From: an uncultured Eubacteriales bacterium
GTDB lineage: Bacteria > Bacillota > Clostridia > Christensenellales > Christensenellaceae
Length of the DNA stretch: 21,349 nt
Reading direction: 5' to 3'
Assembly (NCBI GenBank): GCA_902782475.1
Contig: CACZNR010000212.1
Location: 1-21,349, forward strand
Both the position numbers and the translations under genes were made by a program. The notes under the pieces were generated by a model. It searched no databases. It was not told where the DNA came from and saw only the letters and a list, made by a program, of their open reading frames with translations. Numbering within the stretch: position 1 is the stretch's first letter; each line of letters starts with the position of its first letter. This document shows, piece after piece, positions 1-5,775 of this stretch.

Positions 1-24
1 ATGGTAATCTGAGAAACCATCCTC

Positions 25-53
25 TTGTTCCGCACATACATAGGTGGTATAAG
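25..53 (+). promoter_or_regulatory. Promoter of the small hypothetical gene
   Basis: A -35 box TTGTTC (25-30) lies 17 nt before a -10 box TATAAG (48-53). TGG directly precedes the -10, giving an extended -10 element. It is placed to transcribe the gene starting at 101. Confidence 0.5.
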
Positions 54-100
54 GATAATATAAGCGGTGAAATGATAAGAAAAAAACAGGAGGAGTTCAA

Positions 101-346
101 ATGAGACCGGAATGCATTGATTCTTTGATCATCTGCAACAGAGAGATAGAGTTTGCTTATAAAGACAAGATGTACTCGATCACTTATTGGAACGACAAAA
201 GAAAGGATTATATTTCGTTTTGTGAATTCTTTAAGGAACCTACTGACGTATGTGACGCCAACCAACTTCTTAAGATCAAGATCGATGGCAAGACATTGGA
301 GGAGATCTTTAGCATGCTTCCTGATTCGGCCTTCATCATATATTGA
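101..346 (+). CDS. Small hypothetical protein (81 aa)
   Basis: The protein is 81 residues, with no signal peptide or membrane segment, so probably cytosolic. I do not recognise a named family. It has alternating charged and aromatic stretches: an N-terminal beta-like part (EIEFAYKDKMYSITYW), then CEFFKEPTDV, then a helix-like tail (KTLEEIFSMLPDSAF). Four Cys residues are scattered without a metal-binding spacing. A perfect AGGAGG (88-93) sits 7 nt before the ATG and a promoter lies at 25-53, so it is very likely a real, separately expressed gene. The stop is followed by AT-rich inverted repeats and then the tRNA promoter. The function is unknown. Short proteins of this look occur in Lachnospiraceae, but that is recollection and not a search result. 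Confidence 0.75.
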   Translation: MRPECIDSLIICNREIEFAYKDKMYSITYWNDKRKDYISFCEFFKEPTDVCDANQLLKIKIDGKTLEEIFSMLPDSAFIIY

Positions 347-348
347 TC

Positions 349-372
349 AAATACCTGAAACATCGGTATTTT
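349..372 (+). terminator. Weak AT-rich hairpin, possible terminator
   Basis: AAATACC (349-355) and GGTATTT (365-371) form a 7-bp stem with a 9-nt loop, ending in a short T run, just after the stop codon at 346. The stem is AT-rich, so termination would be weak. Confidence 0.35.
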
Positions 373-409
373 CAGCTGTTTGAGCATATATGAACGGTTA
401 GCTGAAAAT
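368..409 (+). repeat. 10-bp inverted repeat with 22-nt loop
   Basis: ATTTTCAGCT (368-377) is the exact reverse complement of AGCTGAAAAT (400-409). No T tract follows. It shares bases 368-371 with the hairpin at 349-372, so the two cannot form together. Confidence 0.45.
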
Positions 410-414
410 TCCTC

Positions 415-443
415 TTGACTTAAAAGAGCGATATTTATATACT
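415..443 (+). promoter_or_regulatory. tRNA cluster promoter
   Basis: TTGACT (415-420) and TATACT (438-443) are separated by exactly 17 nt, a near-consensus housekeeping sigma promoter. Transcription would begin near 450, about 30 nt before tRNA-Met. Confidence 0.8.
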
Positions 444-479
444 ATTCAAGCGTTTGAACACGCGAATCAGTGTCTACGT

Positions 480-556
480 GGTCCTTTAGCTCAGTTGGTT
501 AGAGCTCCCGGCTCATAACCGGTAGGTCCCGGGTTCGAGTCCCTGAAGGACCACCA
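480..556 (+). tRNA. tRNA-Met (CAU), elongator type
   Basis: This is a 77-nt tRNA with encoded CCA. The acceptor GGTCCTT pairs fully with AAGGACC, the D stem is GCTC/GAGC, and the anticodon loop CTCATAA carries CAU. The G1-C72 pair argues against the initiator tRNA. Lysidine-type tRNA-Ile cannot be fully excluded for a CAU anticodon. Two C-U mismatches are seen, at the outer anticodon-stem pair (27-43) and in the T stem (50-64). Confidence 0.9.
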
Positions 557-579
557 CTGATGCTGAGACAACAGAATAC

Positions 580-664
<85 letters not shown>

Positions 665-691
665 AAAAGGTTCTTCCAAGAACCTTTTTTT
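665..691 (+). terminator. Intrinsic terminator between tRNA-Tyr and tRNA-Leu
   Basis: AGGTTCT (668-674), loop TCCA, AGAACCT (679-685), then seven T (685-691) with an A run on the other side. It is a complete hairpin plus U tract, starting directly after the CCA of tRNA-Tyr and ending 11 nt before tRNA-Leu. Confidence 0.75.
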
Positions 692-702
692 AAAAACGTT
701 GT

Positions 703-789
703 GCGGATGTGGCGGAATTGGCAGACGCGTATGGTTCAGGTCCATATGATGATTCCATCATGCAGGTTCAAGTCCTGTCATCCGCACCA
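703..789 (+). tRNA. tRNA-Leu (CAG)
   Basis: This is an 87-nt class II tRNA with encoded CCA. The acceptor GCGGATG pairs perfectly with CATCCGC. The anticodon loop TTCAGGT (CAG) sits on the stem TATGG/CCATA. The variable arm is TGATG-ATTC-CATCA and the T arm is GCAGG-TTCAAGT-CCTGT. All helices are good. It has no promoter of its own in the 11 nt after the preceding terminator. Confidence 0.95.
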
Positions 790-819
790 AAAAAGGATCT
801 CATCACGAGATCCTTTTTT
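789..819. terminator. Bidirectional intrinsic terminator
   Basis: GGATCTC (795-801), loop ATCAC, GAGATCC (807-813), flanked by six A and six T. It can end the tRNA transcript on the plus strand and, read on the minus strand, the sugar operon whose last stop is at 835. The same stem recurs at 4407-4434. Confidence 0.85.
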
Positions 820-834
820 AGTTTCCTTTTATCC

Positions 835-2574
835 TCAGTTTCTTACGCTGGCTCTCAGGACCTTTACATCATGGCTGCCTTCAGGACGTATCCTGATGTC
901 CCCTGCCTCAGCAGGAACTATGAACGTCTCTGCATAGTGGACTTCAAAGGGAACGAACCTTCCTTCAGTGCTCTCTATGACAGCCGCCTGTCCTTCCACA
1001 AGATTGTATACTGCCACCTCTCTGTCAGAGGGGATATCCACATGATCCCTTATGGTATAGACCAGTGTCTCTATGAATTCGAGCTCATGAAGTCCAGTCT
1101 TAACAGCACTGTAGTTCTCACATTCCTCCACCGATTCAAATCTGTTCACAAGATTATCCATCACCCACTCGGTATCCCTGTCAAAGCGTATGACTTGTTT
1201 TCCGTCCTCTATGTGGATCGGTCTTGGAAGTCCGTCAAGTCCTACCCTGTCCCAGTCCCACAGTTTGAAGGTGAAGATGTATGGGGTTGCACTTACCTCC
1301 AGCACCATGCAGTTTTTTGATGAACAGTGCACCGTCCCTGCAGGGATCAGGAAATGATCGTGTTTCTTTGCAGGAATGAAGTTCACATACTTCTCTGCAT
1401 CAAATCCATGTTCTCCCTGCTTTGCTTCCTCAAGGGCATCTATCATCTCTTTGCTGTCAGTCCCGGTCCTTATCCCGAGATACACTCCTGCTCCTTCTCC
1501 GGCATCCAGGATGTAGTAGCTCTCATCCTGTGTATATGACATACCGAACTTGCGGTGTATGTATTCCGTATCCGGATGGACCTGAAGGCTCAGGTTCTGC
1601 CCACCCATGGTATCCAGAAGGTCCAGCCTTATGGGGAATTCAGCTCCGAAGCGTGAAAAGTTCTTTTCTCCTATGAACTGTCTTGGTCTGTAAAGGGTCA
1701 TGTTCATGGCAGGAGATTCAATGTCCACGCTGCCAAATCTCATGATTATGCTGTTCTCCTCCGGAACTCCGTCAAATGACCACGCAAAGTTCTTCTCATC
1801 CTTATCAAGGTGACAAACTTCCTTCATCCACTGTCCGCCCCATACTCCGGGATCAAAATACGGTACCAGTCTGAAAGGCCTTTCAGTCATCGTCTGAAGT
1901 CCCTTCCTGAAGGCTTCCCCTGTCACCATGGAAGGATCATCCTTCCTGTTTGTATCAAGATAATAATCTATCCTGTCAAGGACCCCTGCCTTATGTCTGT
2001 CTGCGATGCGCCACTCGAAAAAATAGCCTCTCTTGTATTTTCTGAGTATGTCCTCATTATAGTTCTTCTGGAGATAATTGGGCATGCCGTCTCTGTATCT
2101 GAGCTGTATCTCCCATCTCGTCATGTCAGCATATATGACTGTTCCCCTGTCAGAAAGAAGGGATGCACCAAAGCCATATACAAGTATCTTTCCTTCGTAG
2201 AACCTGACCCACTTTCTTGCATCGGCAAGTTTTCCCCGGTCAAGGAAATCCATGACAGTTCCAAAGTACAGCCTGCCTCTTACCCTGTCATCGGTAAGGG
2301 TATCCTTTATTTTTTCAGTTATCTCCTCACCATCTATGAAGATATCCTCCATCTTTATGGTGACTTCAGGAGCAAATGCCTTTTCGATATTTTCAAGTAT
2401 CTCATCATCATGGACACCGGGATAGCAGTCCACGAGCAGAAGCTCCTCGGTTTCGGAAATCTTCCTTATAGCTTCACTTATGGCCTTCCAGCCTTTGCAT
2501 GCACTGCCGTCATGACCTTCTATCTCCGTGACCGGCATCCTGTCATATCTGCTTTCAAATGAAATGTAGCTCAT
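835..2574 (-). CDS. Class I mannose-6-phosphate isomerase with N-terminal extension
   Basis: Type I phosphomannose isomerase interconverts mannose-6-P and fructose-6-P in the cytosol and needs zinc. The catalytic cupin part begins near residue 232 (FRLVPYFDPGVWGG) and shows the expected zinc ligands: Q331 and H333 in QVHP, E351 in DESYYIL and H416 in IPAGTVH. At 579 aa it is much longer than usual stand-alone bacterial enzymes (about 300-400 aa). Residues 1-230 are a separate domain with LLLVDCYPGV near 46 and DMTRWEIQLR near 150. It vaguely recalls a uridine-kinase-like fold without an intact P-loop, which is a guess. The ATG overlaps the upstream ROK kinase stop by 4 nt (ATGA), and AGGAGG (2579-2584) sits 4 nt upstream, so the genes are coupled. 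It is the last gene of the operon, ending at the terminator 789-819. Confidence 0.88.
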   Translation of the reverse strand: MSYISFESRYDRMPVTEIEGHDGSACKGWKAISEAIRKISETEELLLVDCYPGVHDDEILENIEKAFAPEVTIKMEDIFIDGEEITEKIKDTLTDDRVRGRLYFGTVMDFLDRGKLADARKWVRFYEGKILVYGFGASLLSDRGTVIYADMTRWEIQLRYRDGMPNYLQKNYNEDILRKYKRGYFFEWRIADRHKAGVLDRIDYYLDTNRKDDPSMVTGEAFRKGLQTMTERPFRLVPYFDPGVWGGQWMKEVCHLDKDEKNFAWSFDGVPEENSIIMRFGSVDIESPAMNMTLYRPRQFIGEKNFSRFGAEFPIRLDLLDTMGGQNLSLQVHPDTEYIHRKFGMSYTQDESYYILDAGEGAGVYLGIRTGTDSKEMIDALEEAKQGEHGFDAEKYVNFIPAKKHDHFLIPAGTVHCSSKNCMVLEVSATPYIFTFKLWDWDRVGLDGLPRPIHIEDGKQVIRFDRDTEWVMDNLVNRFESVEECENYSAVKTGLHELEFIETLVYTIRDHVDIPSDREVAVYNLVEGQAAVIESTEGRFVPFEVHYAETFIVPAEAGDIRIRPEGSHDVKVLRASVRN

Positions 2575-3527
2575 ATATCCTCCTGCTCTGTAAGGGCAGC
2601 TGCACCTATGATCCCTGCTTTTGTTCCAAGTGTGGCTCTTTTTATCTCCGGTATGCGGACCTTCTCTCCTCCGTAGCAGAGCTTCTTTACTCTTTCATTC
2701 AGTGGTGAGAGGAGTTTTTCTCCCTGATTGCTTATCCCTCCACCGAGGAGCACGACTTCCGGCCTGAAGATATTGATGAGATCCGCAATTCCGTTTGCAA
2801 GGGCATCCATAAACTCTTCCACTATAGCCCTTGCATACATATCTCCTGCCTCAGCAGCATCAAAAGGAGTCTTTCCGTTTATCTTTGCCGGGTCATTGTC
2901 ACAAAGTACCGCTATCATGGAATCGGGATGATCCTTCATGGCCTTCACTGATTCTACGATCAGAGCCGTTGCGGATGCATAGGCTTCAAGGCAGCCCCTT
3001 CTTCCGCAGGTACACATCCTTCCTTCCTTCTCAACTATGATATGTCCTGCTATGCCTCCGCTTCCCCCGCCTTCAAAGACTTTTCCGTCTACAGTGATAC
3101 CGCTTCCGACTCCTGTTCCAAGCGTCAGCATGACGACATCCTTGAGCCCTTTTGCAGCTCCGGCCTTCAGTTCTCCCATGACTGCACAGAGGGCATCATT
3201 TTTGACCGTTACGGATGATCCTGTAAGTTCTATAAGGGCATCCCTTAAGTGAAATCCTTCCCATCCAAAGTTATTGGAATAGATGACTGTACCGGTATCC
3301 TTGTCTATGATCCCGGGACTGCTGACTCCTATGCCTGTAAGCTGATCCATCTCTAGTCCACACTTCTTTATGAGTCTGTCGATCTCTGAAGCCATCTTTC
3401 TGACTACAGCTTCCGGACCCAGTTCCAGGTCAGTTTCAACAGCGGAATCTGCCATCAGCCTGTAATCCCCGTCAGTTATTCCTGTCTTTATGTATGTCCC
3501 TCCCAGGTCCACTCCTATCCTGTACAT
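2571..3527 (-). CDS. ROK-family sugar kinase (glucokinase-like)
   Basis: An ATP-dependent hexose kinase of the ROK family, 318 aa, cytosolic. The phosphate-binding motif DLGGTYIK is at residues 7-14, the catalytic Asp is D111 (KNDALCA), and the ROK zinc signature GH-x6-G-x2-C-x-CG-x2-GC-x-E spans 161-181 (H162, C172, C174, C179, E181). A second ATP-site motif, LLGGGIS, lies near 260. The position before GH that is normally Glu (EIGH) is Ile159, so the sugar specificity may differ from a standard glucokinase. The start has AGGAGG (3533-3538) 5 nt upstream. It lies 27 nt after the esterase gene and overlaps the isomerase by 4 nt. Glucose, mannose or another hexose could be the substrate. Confidence 0.88.
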   Translation of the reverse strand: MYRIGVDLGGTYIKTGITDGDYRLMADSAVETDLELGPEAVVRKMASEIDRLIKKCGLEMDQLTGIGVSSPGIIDKDTGTVIYSNNFGWEGFHLRDALIELTGSSVTVKNDALCAVMGELKAGAAKGLKDVVMLTLGTGVGSGITVDGKVFEGGGSGGIAGHIIVEKEGRMCTCGRRGCLEAYASATALIVESVKAMKDHPDSMIAVLCDNDPAKINGKTPFDAAEAGDMYARAIVEEFMDALANGIADLINIFRPEVVLLGGGISNQGEKLLSPLNERVKKLCYGGEKVRIPEIKRATLGTKAGIIGAAALTEQEDI

Positions 3528-3554
3528 GATATCCTCCTGTCCTTTTACCGGGCG

Positions 3555-4334
3555 TTATTCTGCATCAAGTCCTGTAAAGAAATTCAGGAACTTCGGCATC
3601 CATTCTGCCCAGAATGCATCATCATGCCTGCCGACATCAGGTTCGAAATAATTGTAGTCATACTGCGGAAGGTTCTCCTTTATCCACTCGGAAGTCATAT
3701 GGGCATGCTCAAGCGCATGGTCTTCCCTTCCGCAGGCGTGGAAAATATGTGGCAGTGGTCTTCCTTCCCTTACATTTCTCATTGCATCCACGAAAAAATC
3801 ATATTCCGTTCCCTGGATGTCTTCTATCCTTTCCACCCCAAAGACATTTCTGACAGCATATGAATGTACCCTGTTGGAGAGCGGGCTGAGCCAGAGATTA
3901 CCTGACGACAGACAGCCTATAGCTCCAAACCTATCCGGAGCTGCCATGCCAAGTCTGAAGGCGGATGTACCTCCCATCGACATCCCTGCCACGGCAGTCC
4001 TTAGCCTTTTGTCTGAGACCCTGAATATCCCCGGTATAAGTACTGTCAGTTCATCAAGCATGTAATCCTGATATCTGATGCCACTGCAGGTATTGGCAAA
4101 GAAGCTGTCAGGAGCACTTGGCATTATGAAGACCGTTTTAAATGTTTCCGCCCAGTTTTCCAGTCTCTGCTTCTGCGGAAGCCAGCTGGTGTTGTCAACA
4201 CCTCCGCCGCCTCCTCCACCGTGCAGAAGATAAACTACTCTTGTGTCATCATCCATTTTTGCAGGTACAGCTATAAAAATATCCTCATCACGTCCGAGGA
4301 CATCAGAATAAAGATCAAATCTGTAAAATCCCAT
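3555..4334 (-). CDS. Esterase-D/tributyrin-esterase-like alpha/beta hydrolase
   Basis: A 259-aa serine hydrolase without a signal peptide, so intracellular. The nucleophile elbow is GMSMGG (117-122, Ser119). Likely triad partners are Asp205 in GREDHA and His237 in GRHDDAFW. The oxyanion segment LHGG is followed by an unusually long glycine run (39-45) before VDNTSW. The family (Est-A/esterase D, Pfam esterase) removes short acyl groups. Placed first in an operon with a sugar kinase and phosphomannose isomerase, it may deacylate imported sugars, which is inference. The start has only a moderate AAGGG-type ribosome site. A possible -10 TATAAT lies at 4355-4360 on the minus strand without a good -35. 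Confidence 0.82.
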   Translation of the reverse strand: MGFYRFDLYSDVLGRDEDIFIAVPAKMDDDTRVVYLLHGGGGGGGVDNTSWLPQKQRLENWAETFKTVFIMPSAPDSFFANTCSGIRYQDYMLDELTVLIPGIFRVSDKRLRTAVAGMSMGGTSAFRLGMAAPDRFGAIGCLSSGNLWLSPLSNRVHSYAVRNVFGVERIEDIQGTEYDFFVDAMRNVREGRPLPHIFHACGREDHALEHAHMTSEWIKENLPQYDYNYFEPDVGRHDDAFWAEWMPKFLNFFTGLDAE

Positions 4335-4354
4335 GTTTTTTCCCTTTCATGTAT

Positions 4355-4360
4355 ATTATA
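4355..4360 (-). promoter_or_regulatory. Possible -10 box of the sugar operon
   Basis: TATAAT on the minus strand, about 20 nt before the esterase ATG and within a TA-rich run. No convincing -35 is found at 16-18 nt spacing, so this is weak. Confidence 0.3.
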
Positions 4361-4406
4361 TATAATAATCTGCAGGTTTGTACCTTAATCCGGAAATGAA
4401 AGCAAC

Positions 4407-4434
4407 AAAAAAAGGATCTCACCAGGAGATCCTT
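4407..4434 (-). terminator. Terminator of the small hydrophobic ORF
   Basis: Arms 4412-4420 and 4426-4434 form a 9-bp stem (core GGATCTC/GAGATCC) with a 5-nt loop. Read on the minus strand it ends in seven T (A7 at 4407-4413). It lies about 20 nt after the stop of the ORF at 4453-4542. The plus-strand side has only TTGAATG, so termination in that direction should be poor. Confidence 0.75.
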
Positions 4435-4452
4435 GAATGTTTTTAAATAACA

Positions 4453-4542
4453 TCAGTTTCTATTGATTAAAGCAAGCAATAAAACGAACACCGTTGGAAC
4501 TAAAATCAACTCTAAAACATATAAAATCAGATTTCCGCTCAT
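4453..4542 (-). CDS. 29-aa hydrophobic peptide, candidate type I toxin
   Basis: An ATG-to-TGA frame of 29 codons encodes MSGNLILYVLELILVP followed by TVFVLLLALINRN. It is a single membrane helix with a central proline and a short polar tail ending in Arg-Asn. This resembles Fst/Lpt-type toxin peptides in size, the internal proline and the ALxxR-like end, but identity is not established. The expression signals are unusually complete: AGGAGG at 4551-4556, 8 nt before the ATG; a hairpin just upstream of it (4567-4583); a TTGCAA-17-TATAAT promoter (4609-4637); and a terminator at 4407-4434. It stands alone between unrelated genes. No antisense antitoxin promoter was clearly found. It could instead be a harmless small membrane protein. 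Confidence 0.6.
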   Translation of the reverse strand: MSGNLILYVLELILVPTVFVLLLALINRN

Positions 4543-4566
4543 GAAAAGATCCTCCTTCCTTTCGCT

Positions 4567-4583
4567 AAATTGCAAAACAATTT
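4567..4583 (-). promoter_or_regulatory. 5' UTR hairpin before the small ORF
   Basis: On the minus strand AAATTG-TTTTG-CAATTT forms a 6-bp stem ending about 11 nt upstream of the Shine-Dalgarno. It lies inside the roughly 60-nt leader and could affect translation or RNA stability. Confidence 0.4.
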
Positions 4584-4608
4584 CAATTTGAAAACTTTTA
4601 TTGTTTAA

Positions 4609-4637
4609 ATTATAAAATATGATTCATGATTTTGCAA
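4609..4637 (-). promoter_or_regulatory. Promoter of the small hydrophobic ORF
   Basis: On the minus strand TTGCAA (4632-4637) and TATAAT (4609-4614) are separated by 17 nt. The predicted start near 4602 gives a leader of about 60 nt before the ATG at 4542. Confidence 0.65.
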
Positions 4638-4704
4638 TCATTAGATAAATATATTTTTATAATTCTTATATCAATAATTCGTATTGTCACCGACTTACCC
4701 TTTT

Positions 4705-5658
4705 TCAGCCGATCTTCACGTTCTTTGGTTCACCCCTGAGATAGCTCATGACATTGTCAAAAGCTATGTTTGCTCTCTTGACCATGGATTCAGCCGTAGC
4801 AAATGCCACATGAGGTGTGGTTATCACGTTCTCATATCCGAAAAGCACATGATCCTGTGGAAGCGGTGGCTCCTTCTCATAGACATCTATGCCTGCACCC
4901 CTTATCTTTCCGCTCTCAAGGGCTTCTGCAAGTGCTTCATAATCGACCACAGGTCCTCTTGCAGTGTTTATGAGTATTGCTCCATCCTTCATCCTTGATA
5001 TTGCCTCTCTTCCTATGAGACCTCTTGTCTCATCGTTTAAAGGACAATGAAGTGACACTATATCAGACTTTTCAAGAAGTTCGTCAAGAGATACGGACTT
5101 ACCAAGCTCCAGGGCTTCAGGTCTTACTCTTGGTGCATAGAATATTACATTTACGTCGAATACGCTCAGTATTCTTGCAATCCTCTTGCCTATGGCCCCC
5201 ATTCCGACGATGCCTACAGTCTTTCCGCGAAGCTCGTTTCCGACATAACCGTCCTTAGTCTTTCCTTCCCTTGCCAGTTCATCCACTTTCTTTACGTTTC
5301 TGAGCAGGCTGATCATCATTGTAAGGGCAAGCTCTGCAACTGAATCATCTGCATATCCGGCACAGTTGCTTACGGTTATCCCCTTTCTTGTAACAGCATC
5401 CCTGTCAACATGGTCAATCCCTGAGAATGCCACGCACAGATACCTGCAGCTGTCGAATGTGTCTATCATCTCAGCCGTAAGGGGCCAGTTTCCCTCGATC
5501 ACTATATCTGCACCTTTTACTCTTGCTGCAAATTCCTCAAGATCCGAAGTCCTCTCCTTATACGAACAGAACTCATGTCCCATAGCACTAAGCTCATCTC
5601 CAAAATCACTGATGACTTTATCAGGAACGCTCAGTGATTCTATCAAAACTATTTTCAT
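4705..5658 (-). CDS. D-2-hydroxyacid dehydrogenase
   Basis: An NAD(P)-dependent D-isomer specific 2-hydroxyacid dehydrogenase, 317 aa, cytosolic. The dinucleotide-binding motif GMGAIG is at 152-157, within the C-terminal Rossmann domain that interrupts the catalytic domain. Catalytic residues are Arg234 (NTARGPVVD), Glu263 (YEKEPP) and His283 (TTPHVAFAT). The substrate-loop region VAFSGIDHVD (76-85) matches the family. Possible substrates include glycerate/hydroxypyruvate, phosphoglycerate or D-lactate. There is no C-terminal ACT domain, which argues against a full-length serine-pathway SerA. AGGAGG (minus strand, 5667-5672) sits 8 nt before the ATG, and an extended -10 lies upstream. It is a single gene, divergent from the exonuclease-like gene. 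No clear terminator is seen after it, so transcription may run toward 4600. Confidence 0.88.
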   Translation of the reverse strand: MKIVLIESLSVPDKVISDFGDELSAMGHEFCSYKERTSDLEEFAARVKGADIVIEGNWPLTAEMIDTFDSCRYLCVAFSGIDHVDRDAVTRKGITVSNCAGYADDSVAELALTMMISLLRNVKKVDELAREGKTKDGYVGNELRGKTVGIVGMGAIGKRIARILSVFDVNVIFYAPRVRPEALELGKSVSLDELLEKSDIVSLHCPLNDETRGLIGREAISRMKDGAILINTARGPVVDYEALAEALESGKIRGAGIDVYEKEPPLPQDHVLFGYENVITTPHVAFATAESMVKRANIAFDNVMSYLRGEPKNVKIG

Positions 5659-5688
5659 GAAAGTTACCTCCTCTTTTTTCCGTTTATA

Positions 5689-5697
5689 ATTGTATCA
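5689..5697 (-). promoter_or_regulatory. Extended -10 promoter of the dehydrogenase gene
   Basis: TGATACAAT on the minus strand is a TGn-extended -10 (TACAAT at 5689-5694). The -35 region is poor. The leader would be about 25 nt. Confidence 0.45.
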
Positions 5698-5713
5698 TAG
5701 ACAGCAGTTATCT

Positions 5714-5742
5714 TTGCTAAACAGAAAAATATATGATATAGT
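5714..5742 (+). promoter_or_regulatory. Promoter of the DnaQ-like gene
   Basis: TTGCTA (5714-5719) and TATAGT (5737-5742) are separated by 17 nt, about 30 nt before the start codon at 5776. It is divergent from the dehydrogenase promoter. Confidence 0.55.
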
Positions 5743-5775
5743 TTTATTCGCTGTTTAAAAAAGGAGAGATCAATC

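Noticed and set aside
709..1320. Plus-strand 203-codon frame
   Set aside because: It begins inside tRNA-Leu, crosses the terminator and runs antisense to the isomerase gene; no ribosome site.
1810..2562. Plus-strand 250-codon frame
   Set aside because: Antisense to the isomerase N-terminal region, rich in Leu, Ser and Pro as expected of a shadow frame, without ribosome site or promoter.
4195..4220. Frameshift or assembly problem at the glycine run
   Set aside because: The reading frame continues correctly on both sides through all catalytic motifs, so it is recorded as an in-frame length change.
4361..4412. Possible plus-strand antitoxin RNA promoter (TATAAT at 4361-4366)
   Set aside because: No acceptable -35 at 16-18 nt upstream, and the plus-strand side of the hairpin at 4407-4434 lacks a U tract.
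4684..4998. Plus-strand 104-codon frame opposite the dehydrogenase 3' end
   Set aside because: No ribosome site and antisense to conserved dehydrogenase codons. I also considered it as an antitoxin RNA source, but it lies on the wrong side of the small ORF for an fst-like antisense.
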